Source: Mucor racemosus (Eukaryota > Mucoromycota > Mucoromycetes > Mucorales > Mucoraceae). Taken from it: a stretch of DNA of 64,000 bases. The stretch covers positions 1,302,001 to 1,366,000 of the forward strand of contig JAPEHQ010000014.1 in the NCBI GenBank assembly GCA_027405735.1. Direction: 5' to 3'. Position numbers and translations under genes: made by a program. The notes beneath the pieces were generated by a model. That model had not been told where the DNA came from and did no database searches. It saw only the letters and a program-made list of their open reading frames with translations. The stretch's first letter is position 1; each line of letters begins with the position of its first letter. Positions 25,271 to 37,494 of this stretch are shown here, in pieces.

Positions 25271-25278
25271 GTAGTAAA
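25271..25278. repeat. hAT target-site duplication, left
   Basis: GTAGTAAA, repeated at 31590-31597. The left palindrome arm (complement near 19272-19279) has it once, uninterrupted. Confidence 0.9.
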
Positions 25279-25285
25279 TAGTATT

Positions 25286-25552
25286 GGAGTCGAGCCTTTC
25301 GAGTCGAGTCGAGTCGAGTTTTACTCGAGCCTGCGAGCCAACTCGAGATTGCATAAACAAAGCTCGCGAGCCTCGAGTCGAGTCGAGCTACTAATCGAGC
25401 TGTTCGAGCTGTCGAGTTTTCCTCGAGCTGTCGAGTTTTTCTCGAGTTGTCGAGTTTTCTCGAGCTGTCGAGTTTTTTCGAGTCATCGAGTTTCCTTCGA
25501 GTTGTCGAGTTTTTCTCGAGTTCTCGAGTTTTCTTCGAGCTTTCGAGTTTTT
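25286..25552 (+). repeat. hAT 5' subterminal TCGAG array
   Basis: A dense array of TCGAG words: first GAGTCGAGTCGAGTCGAG, then about ten units of the type CTCGAGCTGTCGAGTTTTT. Multiple copies near a hAT end are the usual pattern of transposase-binding sites. A matching array lies at the other end in the same orientation. Confidence 0.85.
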
Positions 25553-25559
25553 ATTTATT

Positions 25560-28282
25560 TACACGCATATAATGAATCAAATTATCACTATAATAATTCA
25601 TAGCACTAATCCTCATTCCAAATGTTCCTATAATCAATACTGCAAGGAAATCATTCCATTATTCCTTGTAGAATTATCTGTCTTTCTTCCCCTTTATATC
25701 CTTATTTATATCCTTAATAAATATCTAATTTATAAATAAGAACACCAACCTTCCTTCAACCAATGTTCATCAATATCTCTAATATTAAAAATCACATTAT
25801 TTTGACCATAATATTTGACCAAGAGCACACTTCATTATAATGCAGATAAGCTGGTTTGAATCATCATAAGGAGCTTTTATACAAAAGTTATTTATTGAGA
25901 CTTTATATAGTTAAAATTAATGTAAAAAGTATTGTTTACTAAGATGTATTGAATGTAGATTGATATAGCTTGTAATGAGCACAATTATCTTTTGGCCAAC
26001 ACTTACTATTTTTAAATGTAGATAATATAGGAATAGATGTATTTTATAATAATTGGAAGTTGCCCTACTGTATGATTTACTGAAGAGATACAGTATAATA
26101 AAGTGATAAAAAATGAGAGCAGATATCTTCACTCATCAAGTTCAATATCTGTTTTGACATTTGCATATTTCTATGAGCTGTGCAATTGAAATTGAAACTA
26201 ATTCATGCATTGCTGAAACAGCATGTAATGTGAATTATCGCATAGCTATTGGAATTATGTGATAAGATCTAATGGAAAGGGATCCATTAAATGTGACAAT
26301 AATAATGAATGCTTATGGAAATAAAATGTTGTTTCGATGGTAATACTGTATTGTTATAAGTTATGTTTCATTGTTAGTTCCTGGATTACAGGAATCAGTT
26401 ACTAAACAATAGAATTTACTAGACTTGTCTGTATTTAGAATATTGTAATTCTGATAGATCCAGAAGCATTTGTTCCATGCAACGTGAGGCACATGCCAGG
26501 TGTCAAAAATACACAAATAGGATAGTTCATAGTATATTCGCGACAAATAATGAAAGAGTTTTTTAATGCGATCAATGCAACAACAATCAACAACAGACGA
26601 TCGAATAATTGTTACTATGGAAGTTTATTATTTGTTTCAGTTCAAATGTTAATTCCATACTAAATTTATGGAGATTATGTATAGCCTCAAGATATTTGTA
26701 TAAAAAATGGATTTGTTTACGAACAACTTAATAACCTTTTTATTAGTCATTCTGTAAATCACTCAATAATTTTAGTTTTACATTTGGCATTTCTGGCAAA
26801 TCTATTGGCTACCAACAATAACCAATATCGATCAACAAATATATAATTTCTGTTCATTCAAAGTACTCAATTTACCCAAGTATCATAATAATAAAGTCAA
26901 GGTAACTGTAAATTATGCTTATTTCATGTCGAAAATGAAGAGCATGTTAGATGCATCCTACTAATTGGTCTCTATTCTACATTTTCGCGGTATTAATTAT
27001 TAATGCACAGGTTACTGGGTAAAATAATTTCATATGCGGTACGTATGTGAAGTGAACTAAGCTAGATTCCCATCATAAAATACCTAAATTAAATGTCATC
27101 TCATTGAAACCATGCTATCAAAGATAAGACTGTATAATAAATAGACAATTACATGAAGATAGCAAGGGTATAATACTCGAATAAGAGATGTTAAAATACT
27201 AAAGTAATATAGGATATCCCAAATAAAGAATACAAAAAGTACATGCTTATCGAGTAGAACAAGTAAGAGCTGTTCTGAAAGCATGATTGACAAACTATAT
27301 TTAAAACACCGTTCTTGATTCACCAAATCAGCAACCAAACAACCCAACATTTATACTCAAAATTAATGGAATTTTTGGCAATTGCAATACAATTGCCAGA
27401 TAGTAAATAAACACCAAATAATATAAATAGAGACGTAGAATAACCATTTTATTGCACATTATCCATACTTTAATAAAGAATGATTTTAACAGTATTCTTT
27501 ATCGCTTTTTTACATCATTATTTCACTGCAGTATGTACTGTGTACCCTACTTATGCTCCTAAACCTTGTTTATAAGTAGAATAAGAGAATGGGCTTATCA
27601 TATGATTGATGGTTGGAAATGGTTAACTTAATTTCTTTTTGTTTGGCATTTAATTAAAACTTCAATTGGTGCTCAAATTTAAGATTATTATACTTATTAT
27701 TTAGTATGCATAATGCATAAATGAATAAATCAAATGCAAATTAAGTTACTGCTGATTATTTTTTTTAATATACAGTAAATGATGTATCATCTTTAAACCG
27801 GATCATGTCAAATCCAAAAAAGTAAACAGTAACAGATTCGGAACCGGAAGTTACTTAATTGAATATTAACTATACCATGCTCCTAAAAGCATGGTATAGA
27901 AGTATGGCATAGAAGCATGGTATAGAAGCATGGTATAGAGGCATGGTATAGAGGCATGGTACAAAAGCATAACACGCCAGTGCGATATTCCAACATGATA
28001 TATCAGCATAACACACTAATATTAAATAACATCTAAACTACCTTATCACATCATTAATTCCCCAAATCAAATAGTATATAAACCCTATTAATTTCATTCC
28101 AATAAACGATATCTCTTTACTTGATTAAATTTCTAGTTTTTATTTAACCTAAACATATTCTGGTAAGTCAATAAATAAGAGTGCTGTTCATAACATTAGA
28201 ACTCGACATAGAAGCTAATAAATCACTTTACATTACTTTAATCAAGCATATCTTAAATTAATTCGCTTGAACAAATTTAAAA
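25560..28282. other. long non-coding 5' region of the hAT element
   Basis: 2.7 kb with no supported gene. It holds the 13-bp tandem repeat (27889-27966) and a TATATAAA box at 28075-28082, about 200 bp before the transposase ATG, which is a plausible core promoter. Confidence 0.6.
27889..27966 (+). repeat. 13-bp tandem repeat, six units
   Basis: Units of GCATGGTATAGAA or single-base variants, preceded at 27871-27880 by the reverse complement TATACCATGC, so a short hairpin is possible. Confidence 0.9.
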
Positions 28283-31133
28283 ATGAGTTCGTACAACAGT
28301 TCAAGTCAAATGAGTATCGAAGATGATCGTGGTTCAACAACAGCTATGACAAACTATATGAATCAAAATATGTCGCTTGATGAGCATATTGAAGACTTAA
28401 ATAACTTGGCATATTCTCACAACCAAGTCAGCCACGAATCTTTAATGTGTGAAAATGACAATACAAAATTACTTACCATACCAATAAGCGGATGCCACAT
28501 ACTATACCAGACGGAATACAAGAAACAACAAAGTGAGGCTGACAATAGTGCTTGGTGGTTTCTCTACTGCTACGGTGTACCCTTAAATAAAAATCTCTAT
28601 TGTACCTTTAACAGACGCGAGACTGGTGGTTGTATGGCGGTTTATAAGTCTGGAAAAACTAGCTCCACATCTGCGCTTCGTAGGCATTTGGAAAAAAAAC
28701 ATAATGTTACTGACATTATAAGTATGTAATTGCCAAATACTTGACGTTGTAATGTTCAATTTCTAATTTTTTACAATTTTAGATCAAGACCTTCAAATTC
28801 AAGTGAAGACTCAGTTGGATACATTAAACTTACATTTTGACGACATTTCCGATCAGCTAAATTACAGACATGATTTTATCATGGAAAAGCTAATAAATTA
28901 TAGCCCTAACGCCACCTGTATTTCAAACCTCGGCTCTCGTTCAGCATGCAAATTGCCTTTTAAACAAGATATATTTAACCAACTGGTGCTTAAATTTGTC
29001 ATTGACAAACAGCTTCCATTAAGTTTTTTTGACCAATGCAATACTATGCAAGATCTTCTTGATTTCTGTGCTCGAAGTAGAGACCTTAGCGTTTTGAAGA
29101 CTATTAAATTACCATTAAAAGGCACAGTTAAAACAAATGTCATTGATTATTATACTGAAATGAAGCTTAAGGTTGCCACACTACTTCAAGGAGAGCAATA
29201 TATATCATTAACTACAGATGTTTGGACAGCACCTACTGGTAATAATATATACTAAACTTACTTTCAAAAAGTTCCTGAAACTAAAGTTTGTCATAGGTGG
29301 TAGTTTTCTGTCGCTTACAGCACATTATATTGATAAAAAAACATGGGCACCAGTGCAATTAACATTAGGATTGGTAGATTTAGGCAACTCGTCGCATACA
29401 GGTATTAGAAATATAGTATATTGTAATTGCTTCAATTCTAATCTTTATTGTTGTATGGCAACAGGAGATGTTCTGGCTGAAAAAATTGTACAAATACTAA
29501 ATTCTTATGGCAGTAAAGTGCTAAATTCAGTATTCATCATTACATGTGATAATGCATCTAATAACAAGTCAATGTGCAAGAAGATAGACGAGCTGGTTAA
29601 ACAAAGAAATGAGGAATGCACCAAGTTTCGTGCCGATGAAGGACAATTGCCTTGTTTCAACCATATAATCAATCTTGTTTCTCACAACTTTCTTAAATGC
29701 TTAAAATCAGCACCAACTGAGAACTCCAATTCTAGTAATGACACTTCGATAATCAACAAGCTTCGCGACGGATTAAAAAGAATAAAGCATCACAGTAATT
29801 TAAAAGTCGCATTTGAAGAATATTGTCAGAGGTACAATATGCCTAAATTAGCCCCCATCATCGATTGTCCTACCAGGTGGAACTCAAGCCATGCTATGAT
29901 TAAGCGATTTCTTAAAGTTAAAAACGCATACAATTATGCTATCAATTTAGATGAATATGCTAGAGAAAATTACTACTTGAATCCTGAAGAAATCAAGTTC
30001 CTGGCCAGTGTCGAAAAATTGTTGTTGAGATTTTATGTTGCAACAAATTGGCTGAGCACTCAGAGGTAAATATCAAAAATTAATACATATAATCGTATGT
30101 AATAATATAGTAAAAATTAACGATACTGTACATCCATAGTCATACCACAATGAATAGGACAATACCTTTATTCAACAATTTGTTTGACTTGCTATTGGAG
30201 TTCAGAGAAGAGCATGAGTATGATGCTGAATTAACAAACGCCGTTGATGAAGCAGTAGAAAAATTGTCAAAATACTATCGTAAAACAGATGAAAGTCCCG
30301 TATATAGTATTGCAACAATGCTCGATCCAATGCTTAAATTCCATTATTGGACTGATGAAGATTGGGAGCATGATATTGCTGAAGAACAAAGAAATATTTG
30401 TAAGAAAGGATTCAAGGATTTTCTACGTATGAAATATAATCAATTAGCGTCATCTCCAGCAGAAACAGAAACAACTACAAGAGCATCAGTAACAAGAGCA
30501 TCAACATCAACAACAACATTAGCAGCAGCATCATCATCATCGGCAACAACAGAGGTAGTAGAATCCAGTTTCTCCATCCAAGACGACAATGACAGCAATG
30601 AAGAGGATGACACAATTGTAATGTTCACAAAGAAAAGAAGAATTGCAAATGCTACAATTTATCCAAAAAAAAGAAATACTGGTGCTATCTGTGAACAGGA
30701 GGATGAATTTGTGAATAGGCATTACGACGAGTTAAAGGCGTATATTAACCTGGATGAGAAGGAAGATTTTCCAGCAGAAACCTTGACATTCCGTTATGAC
30801 CCCAATACAGAATTTCAAGATGTAGACAATTTGCAAGAGTTTGGTTATGACCAAAGATTTGAAAATAATAACTTTACATCTAAAAATATTATTGACGGGT
30901 ATCATTATACATCTAGACCTTTAACGTATTGGCAAAGAAACAAAAATGCATTCCCCTATTTGTCTGAATACGCCAGCATTTACTTAGCCATTCCATCAAC
31001 CAGCGTTGCCTCCGAAAGACTGTTTTCAGTTGCAAAAAGAAGTATAAATAATCAAAGACCAAGATTAGACCCAGAATTGGGGGAAAAGCTTGTCCTTTTG
31101 AAAAAATGGGAAAGAGAGCTACTGCCTAACTGA
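28283..31133 (+). CDS. hAT transposase
   Basis: Five exons (28283-28721, 28783-29238, 29297-29401, 29465-30065, 30140-31133) with GT-AG introns and consistent phases give 864 aa. Residues about 95-145 form a BED-like zinc finger (C...GGC...LRRHLEKKH). Catalytic residues of the hAT RNase H fold are visible: D292 in LTTDVWTAPTG, D362 in ITCDNASNN and E826 in SVASERLFS. The TRWNSSHAM motif lies between. The C-terminal 90 residues are the hAT dimerisation domain (IPSTSVASERLFSVAKRSI). An Ala/Ser/Thr-rich and acidic insert lies around residues 640-700. No stop or frameshift was found once introns are removed, so it may be active. Confidence 0.93.
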
Positions 31134-31329
31134 TTTTATTTTATAATTGATTCATAGTTTTTTTTTTCTTTTTATATAAATAATAATTGATTGATGGTGT
31201 TCTTCTTTTTTAAACACAAATATTTTGACTAATAAAAAATATATAATACAACAAAAAACAATTTGAAGGTACATTTTATGAAGCATAATTCGTTTACTAG
31301 TTTTTGATCTCAAGGGGGTTTTATTGAGC

Positions 31330-31575
31330 ATTTCATGCGAGTTTAATCGAGCTTTATGCGAGTTGTCGAGTTATTCTCGAGTTGTCGAGCTTTATGCGAG
31401 TTGTCGAGTCTTTCTCGAGTTGTCGAGTTTTTCTCGAGTTGTCGAGTTTTTCTCGAGTTGCCGAGTTTTGTTCGAGCCTTCCTCGAGCTCTCGAGTTTCA
31501 GGAGACTGAAAAACTCGACTCGACTCGACTCGACTCGAGTAAAACTCGATCAAATTTTATCGAGCCAGCTCGACT
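31330..31575 (+). repeat. hAT 3' subterminal TCGAG array
   Basis: Units of the type CTCGAGTTGTCGAGTTTTT, in the same direction as the 5' array, followed by inverted CGACTCGACTCGACTCGACT close to the terminus. Confidence 0.85.
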
Positions 31576-32813
31576 CGTTGCCAATCCTAGTAGTAAATAA
31601 TGATATTTGATCTGGTAATCAAGAAATATGCGCAACAACACGGTAGTAAATAATGATATTTGTTATTAGAATGCCGTTAAATGAAAATATCAGTCTCTAA
31701 TATAGACCGCTATCTACATTAAAAATATTAGTCTCTTGCGTTAACATAGATATTTAGATAAACGAAAAGAATACTAGCTTGATAGTCTGATCTACCTGAT
31801 CAAACGGTGACTATATCCTTGGAATATGAAAACAAAAAATGAGAAATAACACACGTAGAAAAGGATTTTCAGGGCTTTACATTATTTAGCGCAATTAAAA
31901 CCCTGATAAATTGCACATTTCAGTCAATGTAAAAGCAGCATTACAGCGCATCAACCTATAAACTAAACAAAATAGGCAATATCTGTTATCATAGAAACAT
32001 ACTTTTTTCTACTAGAAAAACTGTCTGTCATATCATACATTCATTAAAAAATTGCAAACGCGAGCCTGTAGAGCGACGCCATAATTGAGCATAGCAAGAT
32101 CGAACGGCTAAGTCTCTTATACTATGGTATATATCCTAGTTTTAAACAAAAATGCGTTTTTTTTTCTTTACTTTTCTTATATTTAACCACATACGGTCTG
32201 AAAATTCAGTTTTTGTAGCGGACATTTTCGGGACTCATTTTATCCTTACTAACACTCATGATTTTGATCAAAAAACAGGAAAATCAAATTTTGATACCAA
32301 AATCAACGTTTAAATATACCACATTGTGAGAGGAAATTGTAGCCATGACTAATACATATTTTATAAAAGCTTAATATTAAATGTTGAGTAATGAAAATTT
32401 GTACTTTTGTCCCAAAAACGGATTTTTGGTTAAAGGATTTTCATGTAATATGCTGCAATAAAAATGTTTGTTATTTATTATTGAATAAATAGAGCACTAA
32501 ATTTGGTACATGTGTATATTTTTTATTTTTATAATTGGTAGTATAATTAACTCTAGATTTGCAAAATTAGAAAAAAAAATTAAAAAATGTCAAAATTGAT
32601 GATCTGGACAAAAATAATTTTCTAAATTAATATTCCGCTTATAAGCCTTGTAAGTCTCAAAAATAAGAGATTTTATAATACTTGGGAACTTTATCAGGAA
32701 TTTACGATGTTGTACCCACTTGATTCAAGCTTATTGCTGTAAACCTTTATGCATGTTTATACTGTGTGGTAGTTTATTTGATGATAATATAGTCTTACTT
32801 TATAATTATTGCG

Positions 32814-33061
32814 CTACAGGTGATCTACATTAAGTTTTAGTCTTTCCTCTCCAATATCATAAACATAAAAATGACCACCACTGGAACCTATTACCACCTT
32901 TTCACCCTCTTTTTTGTCCCAAGCTAGTTTATTCAATGCTACAATAATGCTTTACCAGAACCAAATTAAATGCTTACAAATGGTTCCTCAGCATTTGCAT
33001 TCAAATTCCATAAATTAAATTGACTGGTTCCATCTACAGTAGTATCAAACGTATCATCATC
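32814..33061 (-). pseudogene. decayed WD40 fragment, dynein intermediate chain-like (right arm)
   Basis: Mirror copy of 17815-18062, with the same stops in every stretch compared. Confidence 0.5.
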
Positions 33062-35149
33062 AGCCCGCCTTATTATGATAAATGACAATCTAAAATCAGA
33101 AACATCACATTGTCATTGTCATAAGCGATGAAAACTTGCTTTTTAATAATACGGCAATTAAATAAAAAACAAGATAATACTAATAGCATATTGTGAGTAT
33201 TCAAAATCGAAGTAAGTTTGATAAAGTATGCTTTTAAATCCTTTTAAAAGTCCTGAGGCAAATACAACACCTTGGTCCTGTAATTTCTATCCATCAAAAT
33301 GTTGCGATTTTTATTACACGATGAATGCACCTTTATCAATCTTGACCTCGATGTACATTGGGTATTAGTTTTTTCACCAGTTGTGTTTTCTCTGATTTAT
33401 TAATATTCAGTCATATTAAACGATAATGATTTGTAGCAATGCCAAAACAAAAAAAGAATAAATACCTCAAGAGTCAAGAGTTTTCTGCATATCAACAAAT
33501 TATGCAATTTAGTAGCAATGATTGCACTTAACTATTATGCCTTTTGAACCTATTGAGCTAATCAGAATACTTAGTACTTTCATTCAAATGTAAGCTTTGC
33601 TTTATACATTTACATTTATATTCATGCATTCAATAAATGATATTGCATTTATTATCTGTTATATCAATCGACCAACTTCATCTTGATTCGATACGTTTGA
33701 CAATTAAATGCTTAAATTACACTTGAGCCACCAGGTATTGCCACAAAAAAATCTCGTACAGGTTGACGAAACATCATAATTTGGATCATTTTTTTGTTTT
33801 TATAGATCTGAGCTCTCCCGCACATTCATATATCTCTGTATAGACCATACCTCTATTTGTTCAATTTGACGGAAATACACTGAAATTCAACGTCATACTT
33901 GATAAAACACCTTACTTTATTGAGAGTCAACGCAACTGATTTGATGCTACTAGTTTAAAATCAGCTGTTGAATTAGATAAATTTGAGGCTATTAGGCGAC
34001 CCCTTTTAATAGTTTTGCGTACTATGGGCTAATAATGGGCCGTTATTATAGATACGCTAATCAAGAATGGTGAGTTAACTCTAATGGACGAACGTGTCGA
34101 TTAGCAGTATTTAAACAAAAGATTAAAATTAAATATAGCAATTGAATAAGCAAGGGATAATAAATCATGTATATTAGCATAATTGAATTGTTTCAAGCGT
34201 TTTGAATTGAATACGCTTTTACATTTTGCCTTTGAAAATTGATTTATTAGTATAGCCAATTAACAAGTAATGATTATGTTGTACCTTTGATAGTTGGTAG
34301 TGGTATACAAGGCAACATCTTGTTTTCCTCTTCTTGGCTGTTGGTCATTAAACAGAACCAAATATCTTTTAAAACTAAATAGATTAACAAGAGTTTATTC
34401 ATTCATTCAAATCAAGTCCATGCTATACATACATCTATAATCATCAATTTTTCTCCAGGTAGATATCGACTTTAAAACAAAAAAGTATTGATTATAACTT
34501 AGATAATGGAACAAAATGATTAAGTTCTGGATGCGTTTTTGGTCGAAAAAAATATTATAACATGCCCTAATATTAACAGTAAATAATTCATTTCCAAATA
34601 AACAATAGGAAAAACATATACTTCTTGTACCTGCTACAGTACTTGATTCCAATTTATAAAAAATATTGGTCTTTTTGTTGCAGTTTTAAACAAAAATAAA
34701 AGAGCTGAGGAAATAGTGGGGAAGGAAAAAAAATAATCCTAAATCAGTCGATTTTGTGTTACAAACAGAAATTTACAAAGGCATAAATACTTTTAATGTT
34801 TCCAAACAGGTTGTTGTTGTTGTTCCCATTTGGTTTTCGAAAGAAGGACATGAGCAGAACTCTTGCAAACCCCAAATTTCAAATTGGTATATCTCATCAA
34901 TAAGGCAATTCTGTTGAATCAGGGTAGCTTGCACCTGCTTTAAATTATTCAAATTATCTTCGTTATTAATTATATTATGATTGTTATACTTTAGTAAATT
35001 TACTAAACCTTGACCTCATATGCTCTGCTCATCTGGGCTACCTGATCTGCACAAATTTTTTTATTCTGTCCATCTTTGCGGATCATTATGCCCATGGGAA
35101 GCATAGTTCGGCCGTAGTGATTGGAGTGTGCCCTCTTTTCTATAACTAG

Positions 35150-36440
35150 CCTCACACCAAACACTTTTAAGCATATGCCTTAGACATTGCTAGACATATA
35201 TAAATTATCCGGATTACACTTCCTAGTTCTAAGTTTATTTTGTACCTTACGAAAGTCTCAAAAAGAGGTAAAATTTACAGCTTTTTCCTTGAAAAGTAGG
35301 CCTCAATTTTCATCTCTACTCTACTTTTTTTTGAATAAAGAACCAAGAAAAATTAGATGCCAATGTGCTTGAGATGTTCAATTTTAATCCAAAAACAAAT
35401 ATTCGAAAATATCATACTTTTTGCAGTTGGTATATCTTTTTCCATGCCAATGTTTCAGATTTTTACAGGTATTTCACTGTCAAAATCAAAAACTTTGAGC
35501 CTTCATATCTTTGTAAGAAATTAAGCTATACTAACATTTTTTAATAATAAAACTTACTTGTTTTGAAGCCGTCTAAAACATATTTTGGTTTGAAAAAATA
35601 CTGAGTACTTTTATTTTTTTCATTTTTTTTGATCTTTTGTAGTAGATTTCAAAATATTCGTTAAATTGAGCAGTAGCTTTTTTTACATTCGTATCATCCA
35701 TCTTGTTGAGCTCTCTCGAAATCAATTTAGTTTTTATTAAAATATTAATTTTTCGTGGAGATATCCTCAAAAATGTGCCCAAAGAGATACCTTCGCTTCA
35801 AGCATCAATTTTTCCCTTGTATACCTTCATCCCAAATCCGGAATATAAAAAAAAAATTGACAAAAATTTCGTTTTCTCATCAAAAAATGTAGCTAGAATG
35901 TTCAGCAAAGGCTCAATCAATAGATAGTTTTGTTGCACACTATCTCCATTATTTATTTTTGAAGCATGTTTATAAAAAATGATGTGTATCTTCAAAAAAC
36001 CTCCAAAACTTCAGTCGCAATTTACGCTAAATTTTATGTGAAACATCTTTAAAAGTTTTTTTAGGGGGATGCAGAATCTAAATCTGTACAAAAACTATTT
36101 ACTACGCTAAGTCAACTTACTTTGCAGTTCATGAGCCATTATGCAATTTTGGGTTTTTGATCATTTTCAGGTCGATTTGTCAAATCAATTTTGAAACCCC
36201 GTTATTATAGGGTTAAGCTGTGATATAAGCTATTATTTCAATTATTTCGATGAAAACTCAATATTTTTCGCTGAAACAAAAGATGTCGAGTAGCATTTAA
36301 TTGGACCTATCTTTTGAATACAAAAAATTAATGCATCAATTTAGGCTCTCAATTTTTTATAATTAATTACAGGTTAATCTTGTCCAATTTTGCGAAATGC
36401 TTGGTCAGTGCACTAATATTCTGGAATTAATATTTCTATT
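35150..36440 (+). repeat. 1.2-kb dispersed repeat R1, copy B
   Basis: Starts at about CACTTTTAAGCATATGCC, as copy C does near 57108, and continues past the point where copy A is cut. It lies 30 bp beyond the CACTA-type terminus at 35119. Confidence 0.75.
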
Positions 36441-36825
36441 TTCCTAGAGATATCAATGACTTATGAAGTGAAGGTACAACTTCTTTGGATATTTTACGTA
36501 GTTTGACTTAATATTGAGCAAAAGCATTCCAAAAGCATAGAAAAATTATGTAAAACCTACTTTTTTTTATACAACCGTAGAAAATCTACAACAAAAAATC
36601 TATAACAGCGAATTTTTATCCTAATAACTTCCAAATTTACATGAGAGTATGAATACCCCTTTGACACGCTAATTTCAAAGGGAAACGCGCACAACATACT
36701 GTGTATTACGAAAATCACAGCTAAATGGCATCTATATCTTACTGCGTAATTTTACTGAAAACATTTTAAATACAATCTCTATGAAAATACTGGACCAAGT
36801 AAGCAGCCACTCTACATGTATATAG

Positions 36826-37264
36826 CACTATGGAGAAAGAATCTCTTAATTCTCTTACTTGTGCCATATTAAGACAAAATTCAAAGAAATAAGCAGTGAA
36901 AATTTTCTTATTTTTCTTTGTCATTTCTCACTTCTTATACTACTACTAGGAGAAATGTGGTTTGCTTCAGTGAAGCTTCCCAAACTATATATAAAGATGC
37001 TAAATATATAATAGATGAAAGAAAGCTTATTTATTAAAAGGATTCAAGGGATGTGAAATATATATCATCATAATTCGACCACGTCACTACTAATCTATCA
37101 CCATAACTATATACTGCTAACCAATCTATTGCCATAGCAATAGCAGGTGAACAACATCTACTACTCACTCTACATTTCATAAACATCCAACTAGATATAT
37201 TCCATCATGACATCTTAATAGTATGGCACAAGTAAGAGGATTCAGAGATTTTTTCTTCATAGTG
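36826..37264. mobile_element. 439-bp MITE with CACTATG inverted ends
   Basis: Left end CACTATGGAGAAAGAATCTC, right end inverted CACTATGAAGAAAAAATCTC. The inverted similarity continues for about 50 bases (TCTTACTTGTGCCATA in both). There is no coding content and no clear target duplication. The CACTA start suggests a CMC-type origin, but this is not certain. Confidence 0.7.
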
Positions 37265-37494
37265 TAAATATGAATAAGGGTGCTACTATATAAGTATTTC
37301 AAATACCAGCTTTTGTGGGTCATTGTGTATTAGGTAAGTTCAAACAGAATGTCGGTTACCTTCCATTTGTACCTGCTAAGATCAGTGAACAGTAGGCTCA
37401 CCAGCTTTAATCAAGAATATGGATCCAAATGACCTCCTATTGCAATGGAAGGTACTTTTAGGGTTGATCTACAAAATTGCAAAAGATTTAGTCT

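Larger units (their letters stand above)
25279..31589 (+). mobile_element. complete autonomous hAT transposon
   Basis: A 6311-bp element with ends TAGTATTGG and, inverted, TAGGATTGG, flanked by the 8-bp duplication GTAGTAAA typical of hAT. It encodes an apparently intact five-exon transposase on the plus strand. It sits only in the right palindrome arm. About 3 kb upstream of the coding region is non-coding. Confidence 0.93.
22308..34207 (-). repeat. right arm of giant palindrome
   Basis: Mirror of 14768-22249, enlarged by the 6311-bp hAT element and its 8-bp target duplication. Removing the inserts from both arms leaves about 5581 bp on each side. It keeps the empty site of the Harbinger-like insertion. 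Confidence 0.95.
23621..35119. mobile_element. complete CACTA-ended non-autonomous element (with hAT inserted)
   Basis: Begins CACTACGGCCGAACTGTGCT at 23621 and ends, inverted, with CACTACGGCCGAACTATGCT at 35119, so it has terminal inverted repeats of about 15 matching bases out of 16 and subterminal motif clusters. Without the hAT insertion it is about 5.2 kb. No transposase is seen; the only protein-like content is the decayed WD40 fragment. Flanking triplets (AAG before, ATT after) do not form a target duplication, so the ends may have been rearranged. The superfamily call (CMC/EnSpm) rests on the CACTA ends and subterminal repeats only. Confidence 0.5.

Noticed and set aside
25286..25552. 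TCGAG array as a CRISPR-like array
   Set aside because: Units are short, variable and without unique spacers, and sit at a hAT end; a matching array is at the other end.
14768..34207. Palindrome as a pure assembly artefact
   Set aside because: Arm-specific transposons with proper target duplications and scattered single-base differences are not expected from a duplicated hairpin read; a check with raw reads is still needed.
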